A DNA stretch of 64,000 bases, taken from GCA-2748575 sp965222725 (GTDB lineage: Bacteria > Pseudomonadota > Gammaproteobacteria > Pseudomonadales > Ketobacteraceae). The notes under the pieces were generated by a model that worked only from the letters and a program-made list of their open reading frames with translations, did no database searches and was not told where the DNA came from. Made by a program: the position numbers and the translations under genes. The DNA lies in NCBI GenBank assembly GCA_965222725.1, contig OZ244969.1, forward strand, positions 1,364,001 to 1,428,000, given 5' to 3'. Numbering within the stretch: position 1 is the stretch's first letter; the number at the start of each line of letters is the position of its first letter. This document shows, piece by piece, positions 8,047-16,811 of this stretch.

Positions 8047-8934
8047 TCAGGTGTGATATAAGGCGCAGGCGGTGGCATTTCCGGAACCGGCACTGGCCAG
8101 CAACATTGTCTGTTCGCCTTTCAGTTTCGCCTGGATCTGATGAAAAGCGGCGATCAGCGTTGCAGAATGAATATCCCCCTGAAATTCAGCATAGGTATCA
8201 ACAAAAGCAGCGCCAACAGCATCCAGTTCGGCGCTTTGCACGGTGTTCTTTACGAAATCACTTGCAATGGCTGATCCCAGAAAATAGTCCAGGCTGGGGC
8301 ATTGATGCTGTATTAAAAAGCGCTGGATATGGCTCACCAGTAACTGTTGCAATGTGTTTGTGTGGTCCGGTTCGAAATGAAAAGTACCACCGGCCCGGCC
8401 ATTGGCACCCATTTCGGTAAAGTCGCCGTAAGCGGCGACCGGTGAATTGCCTTTCAGTTCGCTCTGGTAGTCAATCACCTGAAAACCCTTGCTGGTGTCT
8501 GGATCAAATCCCAGCAGGGCTGCGGCACCCAGTGGCTGGTATGGAAAGGCCGGATGCGCCGTCATGGACGGATGGGTATCCCCGGCCACAATCAGCGCCT
8601 GCTGAATGGTGCCGTTACGCAGGTAGGCATCGGCAATCTGAACGGCATTCAAAAAGCCGCAACTACCGTTCACTACATCAAAGGAAAAGGTGGTGGGCCC
8701 CAGCGCTTCGGCACCGATATCCAGCCCCATGGCCAGTTCATTCTGAATCAGGCTGGCGACGGAAGGTTCCATAATATTGTGATCACGATAGATACCCACA
8801 TTGATCAACAGGCCGATATCCGCTTTGTCTGCGCCCGCCAGGGTCAGGCATTGTTCTGCGGCCCTGGCGGCATTACGAATGGCACTGTGCCCGGTATTTT
8901 CCTCTATGGCGGTTTGTTGAATGATTACGCCCAT
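8047..8934 (-). CDS. OleA-like thiolase-fold protein lacking catalytic His and Asn
   Basis: 295 residues from ATG 8934, chosen because AGGGGGA lies about 8 nt upstream and the residues before it do not resemble the family. The sequence GLLINVGIYRDHNIMEPSVA (from residue 41) matches OleA, including Glu56 that in OleA reaches the partner active site, and NGSCGFLNA gives the nucleophile Cys92. However, the position of the catalytic His reads FLGSAIA (Gly220/Ser221) and the catalytic Asn position reads FQGDIHSA (Asp254). The N-terminus is also about 45 residues shorter than in OleA or FabH. It overlaps the preceding thiolase-fold gene by 10 nt. The likely role is the non-catalytic half of a heterodimer, comparable to PqsB with PqsC; this is inference. 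Confidence 0.85.
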   Translation of the reverse strand: MGVIIQQTAIEENTGHSAIRNAARAAEQCLTLAGADKADIGLLINVGIYRDHNIMEPSVASLIQNELAMGLDIGAEALGPTTFSFDVVNGSCGFLNAVQIADAYLRNGTIQQALIVAGDTHPSMTAHPAFPYQPLGAAALLGFDPDTSKGFQVIDYQSELKGNSPVAAYGDFTEMGANGRAGGTFHFEPDHTNTLQQLLVSHIQRFLIQHQCPSLDYFLGSAIASDFVKNTVQSAELDAVGAAFVDTYAEFQGDIHSATLIAAFHQIQAKLKGEQTMLLASAGSGNATACALYHT

Positions 8935-9965
8935 GCCCGTTCCCCCTGAATAGTACCAACCTTGACAGATGCGACGCCCAGCACAATGCCGGAGGCCAGC
9001 ACCAGCATAAGAATGCGCTGGCCAGGCTGAATTTTTCGCTGGTTTATATAATCTTCCAGCACCACAAAGTGAGAAGTGGATGAGGTGTTGCCCACCCGGT
9101 CCAGAGACACGCAGATATCCGGTAACTGGCCAAAAGTTTCCTGGCAAAGTTCCAGCGCCGTGCGAATCGCCCGCTCGGATGTCTGGTGCGGGATAACGTG
9201 ATCCACATCCGCTCCGTCCAGCTGGTACTTTCGGCTCATATGCCCCAGGGTACGCGGCAGTCGCTGAATCACGGTGCCATGAATTTCCATCGCCTTGGTA
9301 TACATGGCAACGCCGGCATTTTTATCACTGGGCATGCCGTAACAGAAATCAGCGAACTGGGCCAGGGTCATCAGTTCGCAGAACTCAATGCAGTTGTCGT
9401 CATTGCCGTTGCCGTCCATGATAATGGCGGCACCGGAATCGCCCACGGTAAGCGAAGCGAACTGATCATCGATGGGGCTGCTGATTTCTTTCAGCGCGGT
9501 TTCCGAAATAGGTGTAATGCATTCGCCACTGACTACGATGCCGGTTCTGACGGCGCCGCTTTTGATCATCTGATCCAGAATCTGTACGCCGGTGAACATG
9601 CCGGCACAGGCATTGGTGACATCAAAATTCAATGCGTCGGCACGCATCCCCAGTTTGTCTTTTAAAAAGCTGCTCAGCCCGGGCTCCAGTACAAACTTGA
9701 TGCCGTTCTGAAACCGGGTAATGGAGGTGCAGATAATGATGTCAATATCCTGCGCCTCGTAACCGGATCGCGTCAGGCAGCGCTGCAATGCTGCCATGGC
9801 CAGCGTATGACAGTCTTCGTGTTCAGCCCGCCAGCGCCGGCTTTTAACGCCGGTCAGTTTTTGCAGATCAAACAGCGGGGCTATATCCATACGGCTAATG
9901 AGTTCGTCGGTTGTAACTTCTTTATCCGGCAGGTAAACACCCAGGCTTTCAATTCGTGTTGGCAT
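8925..9965 (-). CDS. OleA/FabH-like thiolase-fold condensing enzyme
   Basis: 346 residues, full length, with an intact Cys-His-Asn triad: Cys120 in DVTNACAGMF, His260 in VIPHQTSERA and Asn293 in RVGNTSSTSH. Glu94 in FVLEPGLSSF matches the position of the OleA glutamate rather than the usual FabH residue, favouring a head-to-head acyl-thioester condensation giving a 2-alkyl-3-oxoalkanoate over straight-chain initiation. It is cytoplasmic. The start overlaps the end of the MMPL gene by 17 nt, with AAGGGGG 9 nt before the ATG, and the 3' end overlaps the partner gene, so all are co-translated. A KAS III role with an unknown starter is the alternative; no acyl-carrier-protein gene is nearby. Confidence 0.88.
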   Translation of the reverse strand: MPTRIESLGVYLPDKEVTTDELISRMDIAPLFDLQKLTGVKSRRWRAEHEDCHTLAMAALQRCLTRSGYEAQDIDIIICTSITRFQNGIKFVLEPGLSSFLKDKLGMRADALNFDVTNACAGMFTGVQILDQMIKSGAVRTGIVVSGECITPISETALKEISSPIDDQFASLTVGDSGAAIIMDGNGNDDNCIEFCELMTLAQFADFCYGMPSDKNAGVAMYTKAMEIHGTVIQRLPRTLGHMSRKYQLDGADVDHVIPHQTSERAIRTALELCQETFGQLPDICVSLDRVGNTSSTSHFVVLEDYINQRKIQPGQRILMLVLASGIVLGVASVKVGTIQGERAWA

Positions 9966-12309
9966 TTTTCATTCCCCCTTCAGGCTCCAGCGATTTTTGT
10001 TGGTGTTGTTTTGATGCTTGCTGGTAAAACGGTGTATTCCGGTCCGCCCACAACAGCAGCGCGGGCAATAAAAAAAGATCAAACAGCAGAGCGGTGAGGA
10101 TGATGCCGGTGAGCATCAGGCTCATGGTGTCGTTCACTGTAAAATTCGATAAAGATAACAGGAGTACGCCGGCAGACAGGGTGACAGAGGTAATCAGTAT
10201 GGCGGTTCCGGAAGTGACAAAAGTCTGTTCGATTGCGTCCCGGGGCGTTAAACCCTGTAGACGGGCTGTACGGTATTTGCTGATAAAGTGAATGGTGTCA
10301 TCCACCACCAGGCCCAGGCAGATGCTGAATGTCATGGCGGCGGCGTGATTGACCTGGCCCACCAGTATTGCCCAGATACCATAAATAACCAGGGGCGGAA
10401 ACAGATTGGGAATCATGCTCAGCAGCCCGAGTTTTAATGAGCGCAACGCAAAAATCATAAACAGCGAAATAAAAATCAGGGTGAACAGGGAGCCGTCCAT
10501 CATGCTTTTGATAATGTTAGTGCCCATATGGGCGAACATCAGTAATTGACTGGTGCCCCGGGTGTGCAGTTCCGGCATCTGTTGTTGTAGCCAGTCATCA
10601 ATCCGTTGCTCCAGCTGAATCATGGTGGCGTTATCGCTGTCCTTGACGTTAACCGTCAGTTTGAGTGCGGATCTGTCCATGGTCAGATCACGGGTCAGGT
10701 CCATTCCTGCTGGCAAGGACATTTCATAGAGCAACAGGTATTGGGCATTCAGTTCTTTGCTGTCGGGGATTCGGTATTCGGCGGGATTGTTCCCGTTCAT
10801 GGTCTGGCTGATGCGCTTCAGCAGGTCTGCATAGCTGGTGACACCGCTCACTTCCGGCTGGGTGCGCAACCAGTTCGAAAACTTTTCAACTTTGTGTAAA
10901 AAAGCAGGTTGATGAATACCGTTTTCCTGGCCGGAATCCAGCGAGTAATGAATGGTTTGCACGCCGTTAGTGTTCTGGCGGGCAAACTGAATGGCATCAT
11001 GCATGGGCAGGGAGGGGTCAAAGTATTCCGATATGTCATCGTTAATGGTCAGTTGCGGAATGAAGGAAGCCAGTACCAGGCTGCCAAGCAGTACCCCCGT
11101 CAACCAGGCGCCGTTGCGTTGCGCTGCCCAGCGGCCCAGAGCGGCCATCCTGTTCGCCAGCGCAAATGCGTTGTGGCGCGGTTTAACGGGAATGCTCAGG
11201 GCAACGGCGGGTAGCAGGGTAAAGGTACAGATAAAGGCACACACTACGCCAATGGCGGCCATGTTCCCCATATCCCGGAATGGCGGGGAATCGCCAAAAT
11301 TCATACCGAGAAATCCTACCGCAGTGGTAATGCTGGTCCAGAAAACCGGACCGATGTTTTTACGCAGACTGACGATCATGGCCTGTAATGGCGATGTCTC
11401 CTTTTGCTGGCTCAGAAACACATGGTACACCGTAAGCACGTGGACGCTGTCTGCCACCGCCAGCACCATGATAACGGCGCTTGCCATCATGGTAATGGGG
11501 TTGATTTCAAAACCCAGCATCACATGGAGGCCGGCTGCGATTCCGGTGGAGCCGATCACCACCGCCAGGGTGGATGCAATCGCCATGAATGAGCGCAGAA
11601 ACACACCTACCAGAATAAAGATGGCGGTGAATACCATGGGGTTTACCCGCAGAATATCGTCCATGGTAACTTTCAGCAAAGCATGCTCAACGGCAATATC
11701 ACCGTTTATATAGACTTTGCTGCCGGGATAGCGTTGTTCCATATCCTGTTGCAGTTGCGTCAGCTGTTGGCCGATGGTTAATACCGCCTGCAGGTGATCC
11801 TCCGGCAGCGCGACCGATGCGAACAACGCTGTGGCATTCTGGTTAGGGGATACCAGACGTCCTGCAATCTGACTATCGGAAAGTGCATATTCCCGGGCAC
11901 TGTCTATTTGTTGCTGGCGGGGAACGTCGTCCGGTGGTAACAGATCGCTCACTTCCAGATTGTCGCCGTTAACTGATAGCCGCTGATGATTAGTGAGTGA
12001 ATCCACTCTTACGGTATAGGGTAGTTCCCAAAGGCGGCGAGTTAATTCCTGAATGGCCTGGATACTGTCAGCGGAAAAAACGTTTTTGCTGGCCGGTTCA
12101 AACAGGACAATGGCGTATTCCGATTCCAGGTATTGTTCGTTGAGTTGTTCCAGTTGCTTGAAGTAAGGATCGTCCGGATCGAACATCACATTCACGTTAC
12201 CATTGAATACCATGTGCAGTAACTGGGTGGAGGTGAGCAGCAGCACCGCCAGGGTGGCAATAAAATAGCGCCAGCGTTTTTCCACAAGGTGTTCAAGAAA
12301 ACGGTTCAT
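9949..12309 (-). CDS. MMPL/RND-family lipid transporter
   Basis: 786 residues with the duplicated RND layout: one N-terminal helix (about residues 14-34), a periplasmic loop, five clustered helices (about 220-370), then a second helix, loop and five-helix cluster at the C-terminus. ADSVHVLTVYHVFL in the first half and LGLVVDDTIHFISKYR in the second are the typical helix-4 stretches with acidic residues for proton coupling. It resembles HpnN/MmpL exporters, which move lipids or lipid conjugates across the inner membrane. The start overlaps the upstream acyltransferase-like gene as ATGA, and the 3' end overlaps the condensing enzyme, so it is an integral part of the lipid operon and probably exports its product. 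Confidence 0.93.
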   Translation of the reverse strand: MNRFLEHLVEKRWRYFIATLAVLLLTSTQLLHMVFNGNVNVMFDPDDPYFKQLEQLNEQYLESEYAIVLFEPASKNVFSADSIQAIQELTRRLWELPYTVRVDSLTNHQRLSVNGDNLEVSDLLPPDDVPRQQQIDSAREYALSDSQIAGRLVSPNQNATALFASVALPEDHLQAVLTIGQQLTQLQQDMEQRYPGSKVYINGDIAVEHALLKVTMDDILRVNPMVFTAIFILVGVFLRSFMAIASTLAVVIGSTGIAAGLHVMLGFEINPITMMASAVIMVLAVADSVHVLTVYHVFLSQQKETSPLQAMIVSLRKNIGPVFWTSITTAVGFLGMNFGDSPPFRDMGNMAAIGVVCAFICTFTLLPAVALSIPVKPRHNAFALANRMAALGRWAAQRNGAWLTGVLLGSLVLASFIPQLTINDDISEYFDPSLPMHDAIQFARQNTNGVQTIHYSLDSGQENGIHQPAFLHKVEKFSNWLRTQPEVSGVTSYADLLKRISQTMNGNNPAEYRIPDSKELNAQYLLLYEMSLPAGMDLTRDLTMDRSALKLTVNVKDSDNATMIQLEQRIDDWLQQQMPELHTRGTSQLLMFAHMGTNIIKSMMDGSLFTLIFISLFMIFALRSLKLGLLSMIPNLFPPLVIYGIWAILVGQVNHAAAMTFSICLGLVVDDTIHFISKYRTARLQGLTPRDAIEQTFVTSGTAILITSVTLSAGVLLLSLSNFTVNDTMSLMLTGIILTALLFDLFLLPALLLWADRNTPFYQQASKQHQQKSLEPEGGMKNANTN

Positions 12310-13712
12310 GCGACAGTTCCGGAAGTGCTTGAGGCCTTCACCGGTCTGGGGGCGTTACTGTTTTCGCGGGTTGTTGCGGGTGCCACGTTGCCGCAGGTTT
12401 CTATAATCAGGTTTTCCATGCGCTGGAACAGTTCTTCGATCAGTGGCGTCGGCATATGATTGCTGCTGTAACCGACACTGAGACACAAGAGGTTGTCGGC
12501 TGATGCGACAGTTACCGTCAGTTTTGGCGGATATTCCAAAGGGGCAAAAGGCCGGACGTTGCTGAGACGCATGTTATCCACCTGCAGGCGCGATAAATCT
12601 ATCTTGCCCACATTGGTCAGCACCGGTATGCATTCACCGCGGTGTTTGAGTAATGCCGACACCAGGCGTTTGGACACAGCAAAGGGTAGCAGGGTCATGA
12701 TGGGCCAGATAAAAGGGCCTTCGGTAATGCCCGGGTAGCGGGACTTGCGCTTTGCCATGGCCCGGCTTACGCCGCGGGCGGCATCGGCCATGGAGCTGCT
12801 GGAATTCAGAATCACATTGGTGTTAATAAAGCTGGAATAGTTGGCTACCCTGGCGGGGCCGGTTGGGCCTTCGTAGCGGCGCAGATCGTAGGTGTTCAGT
12901 ACACAGAAAGGCCGGGATTCTTCCGGTTCAATCATGTCATAAAGGGCCTTGTAATAGGCTCCCAGAATAATGTCATTCAGGGTCAGCCCATGCTGGGCAC
13001 GGTAGGTGTGAATGGCGGCCATGGTGGCAGGCTGAAACTGGTGATAATGGTAACGCTTGCTGATCTGTTCGTGTTGGCGTACCGGAAATTGCCAGTTGCG
13101 GGCGGTAAAGGCATCGGTTAACTGATTGCGCAGGGCCGCGAATAATAATTTAACGCCATCGAACACTGAAAACAGCGGTACCAGGGACTTGGTGCTTCGG
13201 TCACCCAGTGTTCCTGGCTGGGGTATAAAATCCGGTTCGTCTTTAAGAATATTGTAAATCGCCAGCAGGGTTTCCACGTATAAAATAAACCCGCGGCCAT
13301 CAATGGGCAGGCAACTGACCTTAATGCAGAGCGTATCCTGGTTCGAACGGATCAGTCTGGTATGCACCATGGGGCGTTGCTGAAAATCCATTTCGCTGAT
13401 GAGATATTTCTGAATGGCAGCGTCGCTGTTGGCGCCTTCCGCCAGGGTTTCCGTTTCGCAAAAAACGAATTGATTCAGCTGATCTTCATCCCATGGTAAC
13501 CATCGGGGGTACCAGCCACCGGGGATCAGTCTTTGCGCCATAACAGGATGAGCAATTAGCGATAATCTTACCGCCCGGTTCAAACGCGCAGCATCCATCA
13601 TGCCGGGCACATCAAAAACCAGGTGCATGACGTGGTCGCCAAAGTCCTGCAGGCATACATTGATTTTATCCATTAATGTCAGCCGATAACCGGCCTTCGA
13701 ACGAAGAGGCAT
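12306..13712 (-). CDS. Condensation-fold acyltransferase-like protein, degenerate HHxxxDG
   Basis: 468 residues of the chloramphenicol-acetyltransferase/condensation fold, closest in style to WS/DGAT and PapA-type acyltransferases (N-terminal LTLMDKINVCLQ, C-terminal SVGYSSNHMPTPLIEELFQR). The active-site motif HHxxxDG reads SCLPIDG at residues 133-139, confirmed on the nucleotide sequence, so both histidines including the catalytic one are replaced by Ser and Cys. The protein may therefore be a structural or carrier protein, or use Cys134. It is the first gene of the operon, with CAGGA 6-7 nt before ATG 13712, and its stop overlaps the MMPL start. If active, transfer of the branched acyl group to an alcohol is the expected reaction. 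Confidence 0.8.
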   Translation of the reverse strand: MPLRSKAGYRLTLMDKINVCLQDFGDHVMHLVFDVPGMMDAARLNRAVRLSLIAHPVMAQRLIPGGWYPRWLPWDEDQLNQFVFCETETLAEGANSDAAIQKYLISEMDFQQRPMVHTRLIRSNQDTLCIKVSCLPIDGRGFILYVETLLAIYNILKDEPDFIPQPGTLGDRSTKSLVPLFSVFDGVKLLFAALRNQLTDAFTARNWQFPVRQHEQISKRYHYHQFQPATMAAIHTYRAQHGLTLNDIILGAYYKALYDMIEPEESRPFCVLNTYDLRRYEGPTGPARVANYSSFINTNVILNSSSSMADAARGVSRAMAKRKSRYPGITEGPFIWPIMTLLPFAVSKRLVSALLKHRGECIPVLTNVGKIDLSRLQVDNMRLSNVRPFAPLEYPPKLTVTVASADNLLCLSVGYSSNHMPTPLIEELFQRMENLIIETCGNVAPATTRENSNAPRPVKASSTSGTVA

Positions 13713-13950
13713 GATATTCCTGCGCTGTTATTATTTTTATAAGAAGTAAGCTTTGCGGTTTTAGAAAGCGTTGGAAAATTACATCACAGTCGTTCCATGT
13801 AAACTTGTTCTTTAGGGCCAATGAATAAGGAGCCCTGACCGGTAATGAATGATTTTCCCGGCTCTGCTGCTGCCGAGTCAGGCAAGGCATTGAATCTGGG
13901 GGTGGAGACACATAACGGCCACCATGGCGCTCCACAAGGATCTTGACTGG

Positions 13951-13983
13951 TGTTCAAGATACGGTTAGTGTGTCGCTTGAACA
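13951..13983. promoter_or_regulatory. 8-bp inverted repeat, possible operator
   Basis: TGTTCAAG (13951-13958) and CTTGAACA (13976-13983) are perfect reverse complements, 25 bp apart start to start, and a third related ATTCAAG follows at about 13987. The right arm overlaps the suggested -35 hexamer, so a bound regulator could control the methyltransferase and perhaps the divergent operon. No regulator gene is adjacent. Confidence 0.4.
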
Positions 13984-14006
13984 GCATTCAAGAAAATGCT
14001 TGTATT
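13977..14006 (+). promoter_or_regulatory. Possible sigma-70 promoter of methyltransferase gene
   Basis: TTGAAC (13977-13982) and TGTATT (14001-14006) are separated by 18 nt and lie 27 nt before the methyltransferase start. The match is partial, so this is tentative. Confidence 0.3.
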
Positions 14007-14032
14007 CTGGAGCCTACAGGAGGATTCGCGTC

Positions 14033-14710
14033 ATGGTCAGCTCAGTTCTGGATAATGTCACCAAACCCTATTCCTTTTTTGAATCATGGGCTTACGACCG
14101 TGTAATTGCCCCGGCGGTGCTGTCCATGGCGGCTCAGTCGGAGCAGGATATTGTCAGCCGTTTTCCGCAAAACGCTCATGTGCTGGATGTGGGCTGTGGC
14201 GGGGGGCATATGCTGGAATTTATTGCCACCCGGCGGCCGGACCTGACCCTGACCGGGGTGGACCTGTCGCCGGATCAGGTGCGCCGGGCCCGACGTCGCC
14301 TGGAGCGCTTTGGTGACCGGGTGCAAATACATGAAGGCAGTGCGCTGGATTTGCCGTTCAAGAACAGCAGTTTTGACGGGGTTTACAGCCTGGCTTCCAT
14401 CAAGCACTGGCCGGATCAGTTGCAGGGCCTGCAGGAATGTCAGCGGGTGTTGCGTAGCGGCGGCAGGCTGATTGTTATTGAAGCGGACCGGGGTTGTCGC
14501 ACTGATGATGTGAAAGCCTTTATCAGAGACTGGAAGGTGCCGGGTGCGCTGTCGGTTCTGCCCTTGATTATCTATCGCACCTGGGTTGCGGGTCACTCTC
14601 TGGATCTGGAAGATGCACGGCAGTTACTGAATCGACTCAGTCTGGAAAATGCTTCTGCAGAAAGAACCCCCGGCGCCCCGGGGTTGAAAATGGAAGGCGT
14701 GAAGGCCTGA
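14033..14710 (+). CDS. Class I SAM-dependent methyltransferase
   Basis: 225 residues. Motif I is HVLDVGCGGGH (about residues 49-59), followed by TLTGVDLSPDQ (acidic residue binding the SAM ribose) and SFDGVYSLASIKHWPD as motif IV/V, typical of UbiE/COQ5-like and small-molecule methyltransferases. The start at 14033 is set by a strong AGGAGG at 14019-14024; an earlier in-frame ATG at 13943 adds 30 atypical residues. It is divergent from the OleA/OleD-like operon, so it may modify the same lipid or a polar head group; this is inference from position only. The 3' end faces the carboxylesterase gene. Confidence 0.9.
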   Translation: MVSSVLDNVTKPYSFFESWAYDRVIAPAVLSMAAQSEQDIVSRFPQNAHVLDVGCGGGHMLEFIATRRPDLTLTGVDLSPDQVRRARRRLERFGDRVQIHEGSALDLPFKNSSFDGVYSLASIKHWPDQLQGLQECQRVLRSGGRLIVIEADRGCRTDDVKAFIRDWKVPGALSVLPLIIYRTWVAGHSLDLEDARQLLNRLSLENASAERTPGAPGLKMEGVKA

Positions 14711-14718
14711 CCTTTACT

Positions 14719-14751
14719 GCCGGGCAAGAACGCTGAAGGTTATTGCCCGGC
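14719..14751. terminator. Bidirectional terminator hairpin
   Basis: GCCGGGCAA (14719-14727) pairs perfectly with TTGCCCGGC (14743-14751) around a 15-nt loop, between the convergent methyltransferase and carboxylesterase genes. Only a short T stretch follows on each side. Confidence 0.5.
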
Positions 14752-14769
14752 TTTGTGCATAGCGCTGTA

Positions 14770-16782
14770 TCACATACCGGGATCACATTGGCTGTCAAAC
14801 CAGTCGTCGGCACCGAAGGTGCGCAGGTAAACAGTGCACTTTTCTTCCTGCCGGTTAAAACCGGTTTCCTGTTGCAGTTCCTGCTGAATCCCATCAAACG
14901 AAATCCGGTCGCTGGCCATGCGAATGCCGCGGTCGTTGACGCTGTCGAACAGAATAATATGGTCATCATTGCTATTGTCCGACCAGCTTTCCCAGCGCAA
15001 GGCTTCTGAATCATTGAATCCAGATCCGGGGTCGCCATGATAGGCAAATGCCGCCCAGTAGGACGACATGCTCTGTGCCAGAATCTTCCGGCCTTCGGCG
15101 AATGACGGTGTGAACAATAATGGTGACGCCAGCTGTACGGTAAAAGTATCCGGCGTATTGAACACGAAGGGTATTTCAAAAAAATGTGCGGCACCGATGG
15201 TTTCCGATACATCATTAAACAGGATTCGGGGTTCTTCATCCCAGTCAAAGCGATAGGCAAACAGGTTGGTCGCCTGGCCTGACAGCGCCATGGCAAATTC
15301 ATCCACTGCCCGGGCCCGCCACAATGAAGACTGATAGTAGGCCGTCAGGTTGTAGTAAACCGGGTTCTTGATAAAAATCGGTAACCCTCCGGGAACAAAC
15401 TCCGGATTAAAGGCCATAAAGATTTTGGATTCGTCCCTGTTGGTACCGGTAATAAGGGGTACCTGATGGTAGTTGCCGCTGCGGAACAGTTCGTAGGGCT
15501 CTTCATCGGGAATCACGATATCATCCCGGATCACTTCCGGGTGGCTGTACATGCCAAAGCCGGAGCCATCGAAATGGGCCAGCAGTTGTTGTGGTGTTTT
15601 ACTGTAAAGATAATCGCGGATTTCCGCGGGGCTCATATCAGCCTGCAGTATATCGGCTTGTGCTGCATCCGCAGCGCTGCCATCGGCCACCAGAAACTTG
15701 CTGATCATTTCGCGGGAACTGAAAGCGCTGCCACCTTCGGCCTGAAAGTTTTCTGATTCTGCCCGGGTTGACCAGCCAAAGCCACCGCTTTGCATGGCCG
15801 CCCGTTGAAACAGGCCTGCTGCCTGCGGCGATGCCAGAAGCGCGCCCACATTGAAGGCGCCGGCGGATTCCCCAAAAATCATGACCCGGTTCGGATCGCC
15901 GCCGAACGCTGTAATGTTGTCCTGCACCCACTGCAGTGCCTGAATCAGATCGGTAATGGCGAAGTTTGCGCTTTCATCCAGGGGTAGCTCTGCGTTGTCG
16001 CGCAATGCCGGGTGGCTGAAATAGCCCAGTATCCCCAATCGATAATTCACCGATACCACAATAACACCGTATCTTTCTGCCAGCGCTTTGCCGGTAAAAA
16101 TGGCCGCTTCGCCGGCAGTGTTGCCGCCGCCGTGTATCCAGAACATCACCGGGCGTGAATCCGTTCCCCGGGGAATGGTGTCAAAATCCGGCGTCCACAC
16201 ATTCAGGTACAGACAGTCTTCACGACCTACCGTATCTCCGAGCATGGTGATGGGGAAATCAATCTGCAAATGAGCGAGCTGCGGGCAGGGATCAGAAAAG
16301 TTCAGCGCCCAGTAGTCACCACTGCGTTGCGATGCGGGGCGTGCCGCTTTCCAGCGCAGCTTATTGACCGGCGCGCTGGCATAGGGAATACCTTTCCATA
16401 CCAGGGTGCCGTTGTCGTCAGTGCTGCCCAGTACGGGGCCCTGTTGAGTGTGGCGCAGGGTTTTACTGCTAATGACAAAATTGACGTTTTTAACAGAGCC
16501 GTTATTGGTGGGCTTGTCCACGCGCTGCAGGGTCATGCCCTGCTGTTCCAGACTGACATGATAAAAGCCCGAATCTATCTGGTCGAAAGCGTAGCGTCCC
16601 CGATTATCGGTTTGTGTCGTCAGGTTCAGGCCTTCCCCCTGCAAATGGACGGTTACACCGGCGAGGGGTTCTCCGTCCAGGGTGACCTTGCCTTCAATAC
16701 TACAGGCGCTGATCAGGCTGGCGGCCATCATCATGATGGCCAGACGCAGATTGCCATTGAATAAGTGTCTGATCCTTAACAC
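14770..16782 (-). CDS. Secreted type-B carboxylesterase lipoprotein
   Basis: 670 residues. The signal peptide ends in ASLISAC with Cys27 as lipobox cysteine, so it is a lipoprotein. Residues about 28-105 form a carboxypeptidase-regulatory-like beta-sandwich (GKVTLDGEPLAGVTVHL), and the rest is a carboxylesterase of the cholinesterase/pNB-esterase family: oxyanion loop FWIHGGG, nucleophile Ser306 in FGESAGAF, acid in TGTNRDESK and His in GAAHFFEIPFVF. It would hydrolyse carboxylic esters at the cell surface or in the periplasm. The start is a GTG with GGAGG 8 nt upstream. It is divergent from the alpha/beta hydrolase gene across a region with a perfect 17-bp palindrome. Confidence 0.92.
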   Translation of the reverse strand: MLRIRHLFNGNLRLAIMMMAASLISACSIEGKVTLDGEPLAGVTVHLQGEGLNLTTQTDNRGRYAFDQIDSGFYHVSLEQQGMTLQRVDKPTNNGSVKNVNFVISSKTLRHTQQGPVLGSTDDNGTLVWKGIPYASAPVNKLRWKAARPASQRSGDYWALNFSDPCPQLAHLQIDFPITMLGDTVGREDCLYLNVWTPDFDTIPRGTDSRPVMFWIHGGGNTAGEAAIFTGKALAERYGVIVVSVNYRLGILGYFSHPALRDNAELPLDESANFAITDLIQALQWVQDNITAFGGDPNRVMIFGESAGAFNVGALLASPQAAGLFQRAAMQSGGFGWSTRAESENFQAEGGSAFSSREMISKFLVADGSAADAAQADILQADMSPAEIRDYLYSKTPQQLLAHFDGSGFGMYSHPEVIRDDIVIPDEEPYELFRSGNYHQVPLITGTNRDESKIFMAFNPEFVPGGLPIFIKNPVYYNLTAYYQSSLWRARAVDEFAMALSGQATNLFAYRFDWDEEPRILFNDVSETIGAAHFFEIPFVFNTPDTFTVQLASPLLFTPSFAEGRKILAQSMSSYWAAFAYHGDPGSGFNDSEALRWESWSDNSNDDHIILFDSVNDRGIRMASDRISFDGIQQELQQETGFNRQEEKCTVYLRTFGADDWFDSQCDPGM

Positions 16783-16811
16783 ATTAAGTTCCTCCCCCTT
16801 TATGATTTTTA

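Larger units (their letters stand above)
13713..14032. other. 320-nt divergent intergenic region upstream of lipid operon and methyltransferase
   Basis: This is the only gene-free stretch over 300 nt. It must hold promoters for the minus-strand lipid operon (starting 13712) and the plus-strand methyltransferase (14033). The left 100 nt next to the operon start are AT-rich. The right part holds a perfect 8-bp inverted repeat (13951-13958 and 13976-13983) and a possible sigma-70-like promoter, listed separately. Short open frames across it look like chance. Confidence 0.6.
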
